A DNA stretch of 64,000 nucleotides from Verrucomicrobiota bacterium (GTDB lineage Bacteria; Verrucomicrobiota; Verrucomicrobiia; Methylacidiphilales; JBCCWR01), in NCBI GenBank assembly GCA_039192515.1, contig JBCCXA010000004.1, positions 1 through 64,000 of the forward strand. Reading direction: 5' to 3'. Shown here in pieces: positions 57,261 through 64,000 of the stretch (position 1 is the stretch's first letter; every line of letters starts with the position of its first letter). The notes beneath the pieces were generated by a model. It did not search any database. It was given only the letters and a program-made list of their open reading frames with translations, and had not been told where the DNA came from. Both the position numbers and the translations under genes were made by a program.

Positions 57261-57710
57261 CTATTTCTGTTGTGCGTTGTTAGTTGAAACCATTTGAGGC
57301 TTTTGTGCTTCATGGGGATGAGAATCACCCTTGTAGACGTGTAATTTTTTGAAAATGGAGCGTCCTAGACGATTGTGAGGGATCATTCCCTTGACGGCTT
57401 TCTCCATCATCAGTTCTGGACGACGCTCCCTGAGCTTCTTAGGGTTCTCAGAGCGCAATCCGCCAACATACCCGGAAAAATAAGTGTAGGTTTTATCAAC
57501 TTCTTTCTTACCAGTGAAAACAGCTTTGTCTGCGTTTATGATCACTACAAAATCCCCAGAGTCGATGTGGGGAGTATATAGGGCCTTATGCTTGCCACGT
57601 AGGAGCACTGCAGCTCTCTCAGCGACGCGTCCGACGACTTGGTCTTTTGCGTCGATGATCCACCACTGACGATTAATATCTGTTGCCTTAGCTGAAGCTG
57701 TTGTTTTCAT
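57261..57710 (-). CDS. rplM: 50S ribosomal protein L13
   Basis: 149 residues. L13 is an early 50S assembly protein. RQWWIIDAKDQVVGRVAERA and the MIPHNRLGRSIFKKLHVYKG motif are canonical. No Shine-Dalgarno is seen: the stretch before the ATG on this strand is pyrimidine-rich, and the promoter is very near. Confidence 0.98.
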   Translation of the reverse strand: MKTTASAKATDINRQWWIIDAKDQVVGRVAERAAVLLRGKHKALYTPHIDSGDFVVIINADKAVFTGKKEVDKTYTYFSGYVGGLRSENPKKLRERRPELMMEKAVKGMIPHNRLGRSIFKKLHVYKGDSHPHEAQKPQMVSTNNAQQK

Positions 57711-57724
57711 AAAAAAGGAGAGAA

Positions 57725-57753
57725 AAGATATTTATCTAGCCCCACTATGTCAA
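57725..57753 (-). promoter_or_regulatory. promoter for rplM-rpsI
   Basis: On the - strand, a perfect TTGACA (57753-57748), a 17-base spacer and TATCTT (57730-57725) lie just before rplM. The ATG at 57710 would leave a leader of only about 8 bases, consistent with the lack of a ribosome-binding site. Confidence 0.5.
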
Positions 57754-57854
57754 TGATTTAATGAATATTTATTGTCAGAAGTGTATTTCTCGGTATTGTA
57801 ACCTGTCTTATCGCAGAAATAGAGGTAATATCATCTAGGATTTGGAAATAACAT

Positions 57855-59672
57855 ATGAGTGCAGAAACAAGTGCCCCAAAAGGCAAACGGGAAAAAAAAC
57901 AGGGTAAAGAGGTAGGTAAAGCAATGCAGGGTTGTGATATCTTGGTCAAGTGCCTAGAGCGCGAGGGTGTAGATACTATCTTTGCTTATCCAGGTGGGGC
58001 CAGCATGCAAATGCACCAGTCCCTAACCCGCTCCAAGCAAATTCGCACATACTTACCTCGCCATGAACAAGGGGGATCTTTCATGGCTGCTGGTTACGCT
58101 AGGGCATCCGGTAAGCCAGGAGTTTGTATGGCAACTTCAGGACCGGGTGCCACTAACTTAGTTACCGGCATAGCGGATGCGTGGATGGACTCTGTTCCTT
58201 TGATAGCCATAACAGGGCAAGTAAAAAGGGACGCTATTGGTAAATCAGCGTTTCAGGAAACGGATGTTTTTGGTATGACGCTACCTGTCGTCAAACATAG
58301 CTACCTAGTCATGGATGTTAATGACATACCACGTGTTGTAAAAGAAGCTTTTACCATTGCTACTACTGGGCGCCCTGGTCCTGTAGTAATTGATATGCCT
58401 AAAGATGTTCAGGGAGCAAAGACCCATCCAATATTTATTGATGAAGTTGATTTACCTGGATTTAAGACTCCTCCGAAGGCGGATGACTTAGAACTAAATG
58501 AATTACTGGGCTTGGTAGAAAAGGCAGAAAAACCAATGCTCTATGTAGGTGGAGGAATCATCACTTCTGACGCAGCGAAGGAGCTCATGAAATTTGTCAA
58601 GGCTACGGGAATCCCTGTTACGACAACTTTAATGGGTATTGGTGCCTACCCAGAGACTGACGATCTTTCGATGAAATGGTTGGGCATGCATGGCACTGTC
58701 TATGCGAACTATGCAGTTCGTGATTGTGATCTTCTACTTGCAATGGGAGTCCGGTTTGATGATCGTGTAACAGGCAAGGTTAGTGAATTCGCTAAGAATG
58801 CTACTATTGTCCATGTTGAGGTTGATAATTCTGAGATTAATAAAAACAAGGTAGTCCATTTACCCATCTTGAGTGATGTTAAATATGCATTAAATCGTCT
58901 TAACGAACTACTTTCAGCGCAAAAAGGGAGAGAGAAAAAAGATCTTTCCACATGGCATACACAATTAGCGGCATGGAAGAAGGAGCATCCCCTCCACTAT
59001 GTCGAAGAGCCGGGAACCATTATGCCCCAGCATGTAATAGAAGAACTCTATCGCCTTACGAAAGGGGAGGCTATTCTGACTACAGGTGTTGGGCAGCACC
59101 AGATGTGGGCAGGTCAATACTATGATTTTGTTCATCCTAGAAGCTTCCTTACTTCTGCGGGCTTGGGTTCGATGGGATTTGGTTATCCTGCGGCTTTGGG
59201 AGCAAAAGTCGCTTGTCCAGATCGCGAAGTTATCGACATCGATGGCGATGGATCCTTTGTTATGAACATCCAGGAGCTTGCTTGTGCAGTTGCTGAAGGA
59301 GTTGCTGCCAAGGCCATAGTTATTAATAACCAATACTTAGGAATGGTTGTTCAATGGGAGGATCGTTTCTTTAAGGGTAATCGTGGTCATACCTACTTAG
59401 GGTTACCTGATGATCCTAAGCGTATTTACCCGGATTATTTGGCGATTTGTGAAGGCTTTGGAGTAAAAGCTGAGCGTGTTTCGGATCCTAAAGACTTACG
59501 ACCAGCTCTTCAGCGGTTAGTGGATTCAAAGGAAGCTTATGTTTTGGATGTGATGGTTCCATATACGGAGCATGTTTTGCCTATGATACCTGCAGGAATG
59601 ACTGTAGATGATATTATCACTGAGCCGATGGGTTCAGACAATGGTCATATCAAGGGAGATATTCCCGGATAA
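57855..59672 (+). CDS. ilvB: acetolactate synthase large subunit
   Basis: 605 residues. Thiamine-diphosphate enzyme that makes acetolactate for valine, leucine and isoleucine. Catalytic Glu is in [18 protein letters not shown], and the TPP motif runs from [14 protein letters not shown] to [16 protein letters not shown]. The N-terminal ~22 residues are a Lys-rich extension before the usual [17 protein letters not shown]. The regulatory subunit ilvN and ilvC are not next to it. Divergent from rplM; a weak TTGTCA/TATTGT promoter is possible at 57772-57799. Confidence 0.96.
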   Translation: MSAETSAPKGKREKKQGKEVGKAMQGCDILVKCLEREGVDTIFAYPGGASMQMHQSLTRSKQIRTYLPRHEQGGSFMAAGYARASGKPGVCMATSGPGATNLVTGIADAWMDSVPLIAITGQVKRDAIGKSAFQETDVFGMTLPVVKHSYLVMDVNDIPRVVKEAFTIATTGRPGPVVIDMPKDVQGAKTHPIFIDEVDLPGFKTPPKADDLELNELLGLVEKAEKPMLYVGGGIITSDAAKELMKFVKATGIPVTTTLMGIGAYPETDDLSMKWLGMHGTVYANYAVRDCDLLLAMGVRFDDRVTGKVSEFAKNATIVHVEVDNSEINKNKVVHLPILSDVKYALNRLNELLSAQKGREKKDLSTWHTQLAAWKKEHPLHYVEEPGTIMPQHVIEELYRLTKGEAILTTGVGQHQMWAGQYYDFVHPRSFLTSAGLGSMGFGYPAALGAKVACPDREVIDIDGDGSFVMNIQELACAVAEGVAAKAIVINNQYLGMVVQWEDRFFKGNRGHTYLGLPDDPKRIYPDYLAICEGFGVKAERVSDPKDLRPALQRLVDSKEAYVLDVMVPYTEHVLPMIPAGMTVDDIITEPMGSDNGHIKGDIPG

Positions 59673-59697
59673 GATATAAAATTAAGAGAGCTATCGT

Positions 59698-59934
59698 ATG
59701 AGTGAAGCTGGTAAAAAAGTGCTACATGAACTAACCACAGGTAATATCGAAGCTAGAGTGGGACGGGCGGTCGATAAAGCTCACTATTTTAAAGATCGCT
59801 CTCTATTACAAACTGAGGTTTATATCAGAAAAAATCCCATACAGGCTGTGGGCTACGCAGCCGGAATTGGCTTTGCTGTAGGCGTATTAGTTAGTTCAAT
59901 TCTTCTGACGAGCACCCAATCGAGTAAGGATTAA
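59698..59934 (+). CDS. small DUF883/ElaB-like membrane-anchored protein
   Basis: 78 residues. The C-terminal half, YIRKNPIQAVGYAAGIGFAV, then GVLVSSILL, resembles the conserved NPxxAVGxAAGxGFxxG helix of ElaB/YqjD (DUF883) proteins, which dock stationary-phase ribosomes at the membrane in E. coli. The N-terminal half is short and lacks the full helical arm, so it is a reduced member. It follows ilvB by 25 bases. Confidence 0.8.
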   Translation: MSEAGKKVLHELTTGNIEARVGRAVDKAHYFKDRSLLQTEVYIRKNPIQAVGYAAGIGFAVGVLVSSILLTSTQSSKD

Positions 59935-60235
59935 TTATAAAGAGGTTAAGCTTATTCTGCCTGCTATATGTTTTCTTTTATTGAGAAAATGGTAAGCAAA
60001 CTCTTGTCGATTTATGTAATTGTACCCGATTGTTAATATGATGGTCTTATTCTTTTTTATTAATCAAGGTGTCAGAACGGATTACAAAACAACCCCACAT
60101 ACAATTTCTATTAATCTAGGACCTGATCGTGAAGGAGGGTGTTACGGGCAAATTTATTGTATATACATTTATTTTCGCCGATCAAACAGAGTGTATAAGT
60201 AGACTATGAGGTATCCAATACTTCAATTTATCTCG

Positions 60236-60345
60236 AATCATGGGATAGAGGCTTAAAAATCTGCTAGATCTTAGTTCAACTAAGATAGAGTCTTTTCGAA
60301 TTATCACCTTTTTGAGACACATGTTTCCGTTCTATCCGGATGGGC
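60236..60345 (+). repeat. decayed intergenic repeat, copy D
   Basis: GATAGAGGCTTAAAAATCTG and AGATCTTAG match the left part of A' and B; ATAGAGTCTTTTCGAATTATCACCTTTTTG-type spacing matches A (ATAGAGTCTCC...ATCACCTTTTG). Its right end, TATCCGGATGGGCG, recalls GATCCGGACTGGCG in copy C. Confidence 0.6.
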
Positions 60346-60486
60346 GCTTCGCTTGCTCATAAGAGCCAAGCTCATAAGATGTCATTGATACATCTTGGTT
60401 GTCTACATTTTTACAGAGGCCCAAGCTATCAGCATTATCTTTAAATTTGTATGACACTATAAGGATTAGAATCTTTTCCTTAAATA

Positions 60487-60515
60487 TTTAAAATCTGTAA
60501 AAATTATAATATAAT
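60487..60515 (+). promoter_or_regulatory. candidate promoter of the first DUF4388-FHA gene
   Basis: TTTAAA (60487-60492), 17 bases, then TATAAT (60510-60515), overlapping a second TATAAT at 60505. About 100 bases before the ATG. Strong -10, weak -35. Confidence 0.4.
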
Positions 60516-60614
60516 AGACTTTATTTGTTTTAAAATCAATTGCTTAACAGTTCGATAAAGCTACTTTGTAGGGTTGATTAAAAAGCTATTAAAAGAATTT
60601 TAGGAGAGTTTATC

Positions 60615-61466
60615 ATGGCAAATGAAGCACTCATAAACTACTTAGAGCCATTTGGCTCCGAAATAATAACAGGAGCGTTACATGTATCTGATGAACATGA
60701 GATGCAAAAGGGTGTCATCTATCTTCATGATGGGTTAATTGTTTACGCTAAAACAGATGTATACATAGATAAAATTGCTATTTTTATGATGATGTCATGG
60801 CAAAATGGTAGCGTCAAATTCTTAGAAAATGAGAAACTCCCTTATATTAGATCTAGCTATGAGCCTCATGTACTGATTTACGAATATGCAAAGCTTGAAG
60901 ACCTTTACCCAGGAATCAAAGAGCTTAGATCTAATTTGATTCTTAGTTACTTAGAGAGTGAAAGTATTATGGCTCCGAATGGGAGGTCCAGTGAAATACC
61001 AGACTTAGAAAACTATAATCTGTATTTGGAAACGGAATTAGCAAGTCATTCTGCCAAGAGCTATATGTTAAAATTAGGGCAATCATTTATAGGTACTTCT
61101 AAAAACTGCAATATAGCCGTGGATCACCCTACTGTATCTAAGTTTCATTGTCGTATTGATTTATCCCACGATGCCATGGTCATACGGGATTTAGGAACGC
61201 ACAATGGGACCTTTTTAGAAAATAAGATGATCGCAAAAGCCTTTCTCGCGCCTGGGGATACCATAAGTCTCGGTGAGCTATCATTTAGAATAAATCAGGT
61301 CCCCAAGCGTAAATTTGCAAGAGAAACTGCTGATATCAAAGGTTTTCAAGCCAATGTATTTTACTCAATATCTCAGCCTGATAAATATGATGTGAGCTGC
61401 GAAACTGATGATTTTGGAACAGAGGCAATCCATGTGAAGGATAGCGATGTTCTCGTAGGAAGATAA
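60615..61466 (+). CDS. DUF4388-FHA domain protein, copy 1
   Basis: 283 residues. The N-terminal ~100 residues are DUF4388-like (LINYLEPFGSEIITGALHVS, GVIYLHDGLIVYAKT). A forkhead-associated domain follows at about 150-235, with IGTSKNCNI, the conserved Ser/His in VSKFHCRIDL, and DLGTHNGTFLENK. FHA domains bind phosphothreonine, so a phospho-signalling link is inferred. A GGAG ribosome-binding site precedes the ATG. Head of a three-gene paralogue array. Confidence 0.88.
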   Translation: MANEALINYLEPFGSEIITGALHVSDEHEMQKGVIYLHDGLIVYAKTDVYIDKIAIFMMMSWQNGSVKFLENEKLPYIRSSYEPHVLIYEYAKLEDLYPGIKELRSNLILSYLESESIMAPNGRSSEIPDLENYNLYLETELASHSAKSYMLKLGQSFIGTSKNCNIAVDHPTVSKFHCRIDLSHDAMVIRDLGTHNGTFLENKMIAKAFLAPGDTISLGELSFRINQVPKRKFARETADIKGFQANVFYSISQPDKYDVSCETDDFGTEAIHVKDSDVLVGR

Positions 61467-61546
61467 AGATATAACTTTAATTTGCAAAATTTGAATAATT
61501 AATTATTATGTCTGAGTTTATAATCCAGACAGAAGACGCAAATAGT

Positions 61547-61552
61547 AAGGAG
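61547..61552 (+). promoter_or_regulatory. ribosome-binding site deciding the start of the second DUF4388-FHA gene
   Basis: AAGGAG ends 9 bases before a TTG at 61562 whose protein (LANQTLISYLETFG) aligns with the starts of the other two copies. The in-frame ATG at 61508 has no such site. Confidence 0.65.
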
Positions 61553-61561
61553 AATACTACC

Positions 61562-62422
61562 TTGGCAAATCAAACACTTATAAGCTACTTAGAAACATTT
61601 GGCCCTCAATTGCGGACAGGAGTATTTCGTGTGATGGATAAGTATTCAGAAGAAACGGGAGCCATTTTCATGCATGATGGATTAATAGTTTATGCTGAGA
61701 CTGAAGCTTACACCAACCGTTTAGCCATCTTATTGATGATGGTATGGAAGGGGGCAACTGTAGAATTTTTGCCTCAGGAAGCTCCTCCTAAGGTAGGCTG
61801 TAGCTTTGGAGTAGATCTTATTCTCTTTCAATTTATTCAGTTGGAAGATCAATATCCACATGCTGAGGCGTTAAAAGAATACTTGGATAATGAAAACGCC
61901 AGAATGGAGATGGATGTTTATCGCGAATTACCTGACTTAAAATTATATTCTATTTATTTAGAGGCGGAGCGAGAGCCTCATATGCCGATAATTTACGAGC
62001 TAAGGGAAGGAGACCTTACTCTAGGTGGATCTGAGAAATGTGATATTGTGGTTCAGCATCCTGCTGTTTCCAGGATCCATTGCAAGATTAAGTTAACTCA
62101 AAGCTCCATGGTGATTCAGGATTTGGGTTCTACCAATGGGACATTTGTGGAAGGTTCCATGGTAGAGAAGTCATATATAGTGCCCGGAGATCTTATTCAG
62201 TTAGGTGAACATTCATTAAGAATCAAAGCAGTGATGAAGAGAAATTTAACCAGACAACATGTGCTAATAGAGGATTCAAAAATGCAAGAAGCGGAAAATG
62301 GTCAAGATCTTGAAGACTCATTCAATCCGGTAAGCGATACAACTAAGGTTATTCATTGGAAGAATTTTGAAAACAAAAAATCTCCGAGAATGAATTTATT
62401 GGCTAACCTTCTTAAGGTCTAA
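61562..62422 (+). CDS. DUF4388-FHA domain protein, copy 2
   Basis: 286 residues from the TTG at 61562; an in-frame ATG at 61508 would add 18 residues that have no counterpart in the paralogues. Same layout: DUF4388 (TGVFRVMDKYSEETGAIFMH) then FHA with LGGSEKCDIVVQHPAVSRIH and DLGSTNGTFVEGSMVEKS. The C-terminal ~60 residues are charged and unlike copy 1. Confidence 0.87.
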   Translation: MANQTLISYLETFGPQLRTGVFRVMDKYSEETGAIFMHDGLIVYAETEAYTNRLAILLMMVWKGATVEFLPQEAPPKVGCSFGVDLILFQFIQLEDQYPHAEALKEYLDNENARMEMDVYRELPDLKLYSIYLEAEREPHMPIIYELREGDLTLGGSEKCDIVVQHPAVSRIHCKIKLTQSSMVIQDLGSTNGTFVEGSMVEKSYIVPGDLIQLGEHSLRIKAVMKRNLTRQHVLIEDSKMQEAENGQDLEDSFNPVSDTTKVIHWKNFENKKSPRMNLLANLLKV

Positions 62423-62906
62423 ATATAATAACCGATGCAGTAAAGCTTTGATGTAGATGCATTTGAAATTAACTTAGATCGCATTACAACATGTATTTTG
62501 ACCAGCTGGTGCAAAGGAAATTGAAAGATTCGGGCAAGATCCTAGCACCCTGAAACATGGAGTTTCTTAGATCAATTGTCCTTTTGAAATCTACGTTTGT
62601 ATTGATCCGGACTGGCGTTCCACACTAATTTGATGAAAGAATTATCTTCAGAAGAAAAGGTATGATTAATTATTTGTGCCGGCTCTCTTTCCATTGTGGG
62701 TCAAGCTTTTAGCCATGTCGTTCAACTTTTATCACATCATCTGGAGTTAAATAAAAAATTGATTTTCAGGACTACCAATGGATTCCCTTAGCCGGTAAAT
62801 TAGAGTAAGGAGCAAATTTATTGGCCACCGTGATGATTTATATTGCCTATCAGCATAATTAAACTAATTTGACACTTGTCTAATCAGCTGAGAGGGGAAA
62901 AAGGCT
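62423..62906. other. 484-base gap between copies 2 and 3 of the DUF4388-FHA genes
   Basis: No gene found. Half of it is repeat copy C. The last ~150 bases are AT-rich and hold an AGAGGGG ribosome-binding site just before the TTG start of copy 3. Confidence 0.6.
62511..62750 (+). repeat. decayed intergenic repeat, copy C
   Basis: The left part, GAAATTGAAAGATTCGGGCA then AGATCCTAG...CCTTTTGAAATC, matches the left modules of A, B and D. The right end, GGCTCTCTTTCC...GGTCAAGCTTTTAGCC...GTTCAACTTTTAT, matches the right end of A. It is about 85 bases longer in the middle than A and B. Confidence 0.65.
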
Positions 62907-63785
62907 TTGTCTAATAACAAGCTAATAGCATATTTGGAAACGTATGGACCTAGATCTACTACCGGGGCGTTTCGTATATCTAAGGCAGACGGTTCATCTT
63001 CCGGTTCCATTTACCTTCACGATGGATCGATAGTATTTTCGGAGACCAAAGGCTATAGGGATAGCATAGCCATCTTTATGATGATGTCCTGGGCAGATGC
63101 AAAGGTTGAGTTTACTGTAGACAAGAAGACATCAAAAATAGGTTGTAAGTATGACACGGATCTCATTCTGTTTGAGTTTATAAGGCTCGAAGACCAATTT
63201 CCTGATAAGAAGGCTCTAGTTTCTCATTTGGTTCTAGCACATTTGGAGCAGGAGAATAAAGAGACTGAAAAAGTTAAAGCTAGAGAGCTACCTAACTTGA
63301 AGTCATACTTACTGTACTTGGAAGTGGAGCAAGAGGGGCTCGAAGCGGATATCTATCAATTAAAGCAAGGCCCATTATCTATTGGTAGCTCAGATGCTTG
63401 CGATCTAGTTATCAAGCACCCATCAATCTCTAGGATTCATTGCCGGGTCATTTTGAGTCAGCATTCACTGATTATCCAAGATCTTGGCTCTACTAATGGG
63501 ACATACATAGAGGGACGCATGGTAGAGAAAGACTATGCCATTCCAGGTGATTTGATTCAGTTGGGCGAAATGACTTTGAGAGTTAAGGGGACGATGAGGC
63601 GAGCACTAAATCTGGAAAAAATGATTCCCGATCCACAGGAGGAGATGCCAGAGAGGAAAATGGCAGTGAGGCCCCTCTCGTTTAATCCTCTCGATCAAAA
63701 TACTCGGGCAATTCACTGGGAAAATCTCCCTACTAAAAAGTCAGTGGCTAAAAAAAGCCTTCTTCGTGGTTTGATAAAAAAATAG
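62907..63785 (+). CDS. DUF4388-FHA domain protein, copy 3
   Basis: 292 residues, TTG start with AGAGGGG about 10 bases upstream. DUF4388 (KLIAYLETYGPRSTTGAFRI, GSIYLHDGSIVFSET) and FHA (IGSSDACDL, SRIHCRVIL, DLGSTNGTYIEGRMVEKDY). More like copy 2 than copy 1 in the FHA part. Ends in a basic tail LLRGLIKK similar in kind to copy 2. Confidence 0.88.
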   Translation: MSNNKLIAYLETYGPRSTTGAFRISKADGSSSGSIYLHDGSIVFSETKGYRDSIAIFMMMSWADAKVEFTVDKKTSKIGCKYDTDLILFEFIRLEDQFPDKKALVSHLVLAHLEQENKETEKVKARELPNLKSYLLYLEVEQEGLEADIYQLKQGPLSIGSSDACDLVIKHPSISRIHCRVILSQHSLIIQDLGSTNGTYIEGRMVEKDYAIPGDLIQLGEMTLRVKGTMRRALNLEKMIPDPQEEMPERKMAVRPLSFNPLDQNTRAIHWENLPTKKSVAKKSLLRGLIKK

Positions 63786-63796
63786 TCTTACCTACT

Positions 63797-64000
63797 TCAC
63801 GGAGACAAGCGTTCTATGGTCCATGTCCCCTGTTGGTTGTCTTTTCTATAGCGAAACCTATCATGTAGTCTGCTGGCTGAGCCTTGCCAGAATTCGAATG
63901 AGGCAGGGACTACTCGGAACCCTCCCCAGAAGCTTGGGAGAGGGATCTCACCTTGAGCAAATTTTTTGCTTAATTCATCAAACTTAGCTTCTAGTATCTT
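63797..64000 (-). CDS. pdxH: pyridoxamine 5'-phosphate oxidase, C-terminal part (5' end outside window)
   Basis: Partial: 67 codons from the window edge to TGA at 63797-63799. The frame reads [20 protein letters not shown], then [17 protein letters not shown] and WTIERLSP, the hallmark C-terminus of FMN-dependent PdxH, which makes pyridoxal phosphate. Convergent with the FHA array. Confidence 0.93.
   Translation of the reverse strand, partial: KILEAKFDELSKKFAQGEIPLPSFWGGFRVVPASFEFWQGSASRLHDRFRYRKDNQQGTWTIERLSP

Larger units (their letters stand above)
59935..60614. other. 680-base gap before the DUF4388-FHA array
   Basis: Mostly AT-rich with no supported gene; a short open frame at 60020-60202 has no recognisable features. 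It contains repeat copy D (60236-60345) and a promoter candidate (60487-60515). Confidence 0.6.

Noticed and set aside
60020..60202. 60-codon open frame upstream of the FHA array
   Set aside because: No ribosome-binding site, motif or composition argues for coding.

Overview
The window reads as a stretch of chromosome from a Gram-negative bacterium of the PVC group, most likely Verrucomicrobiota. This is inferred, not proven. The support is: a ribosomal operon without rpmD (L30); a MoxR / DUF58 / BatA-type / double von Willebrand cluster behind a giant TPR protein; a decayed fibronectin-III surface protein with a C-terminus of the kind seen in that phylum; a FadL-type outer-membrane protein; and DUF4388-FHA proteins. 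The sequence is AT-leaning. No rRNA, tRNA, CRISPR array, integrase, intact insertion sequence or phage gene was seen.

Bases 1-16600 are one long translation block on the + strand: the end of fusA, then the S10, spc and alpha operons (rpsJ to rplQ), with secY, map and rpoA, closed by a clear intrinsic terminator. Oddities here are a putative envelope coiled-coil gene wedged between rpsS and rplV, no rpmD, adk or infA, zinc-ligand-free forms of S14 and L36, and long low-complexity tails on S5, S11, L22 and L24.

Bases 16600-34100 hold a membrane protein of unknown function, an MprF-like (DUF2156) acyltransferase-fold protein, a gap filled with copies of a decayed repeat, and then a tight six-gene + strand operon: TPR giant, membrane coiled coil, MoxR ATPase, DUF58, BatA-like protein and a double-vWA membrane protein. 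This layout suggests an envelope-associated MoxR-vWA chaperone system.

Bases 34100-42200 hold a FadL-like porin (- strand), a short-chain dehydrogenase remnant, then aroE, a prepilin peptidase, two glycosyltransferases, alanine dehydrogenase and a ThuA-ankyrin lipoprotein. Bases 42200-51100 (- strand) read gatC-gatA-gatB-gspE/pilB-gspE/pilB-gspF/pilC-ygfZ, which places the amidotransferase GatCAB in line with type IV pilus / type II secretion motor genes. The prepilin peptidase 6 kb away completes part of that machine.

Bases 51100-57700 hold a fibronectin-III pseudogene, a divergent PiT-like transporter, a frameshifted DUF1287 gene, argC-argJ-argB, and rplM-rpsI with its own promoter and terminator. 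Bases 57850-64000 hold ilvB (no ilvN beside it), a DUF883/ElaB-like small protein, three DUF4388-FHA paralogues interspersed with the same decayed repeat, and the 3' end of pdxH.
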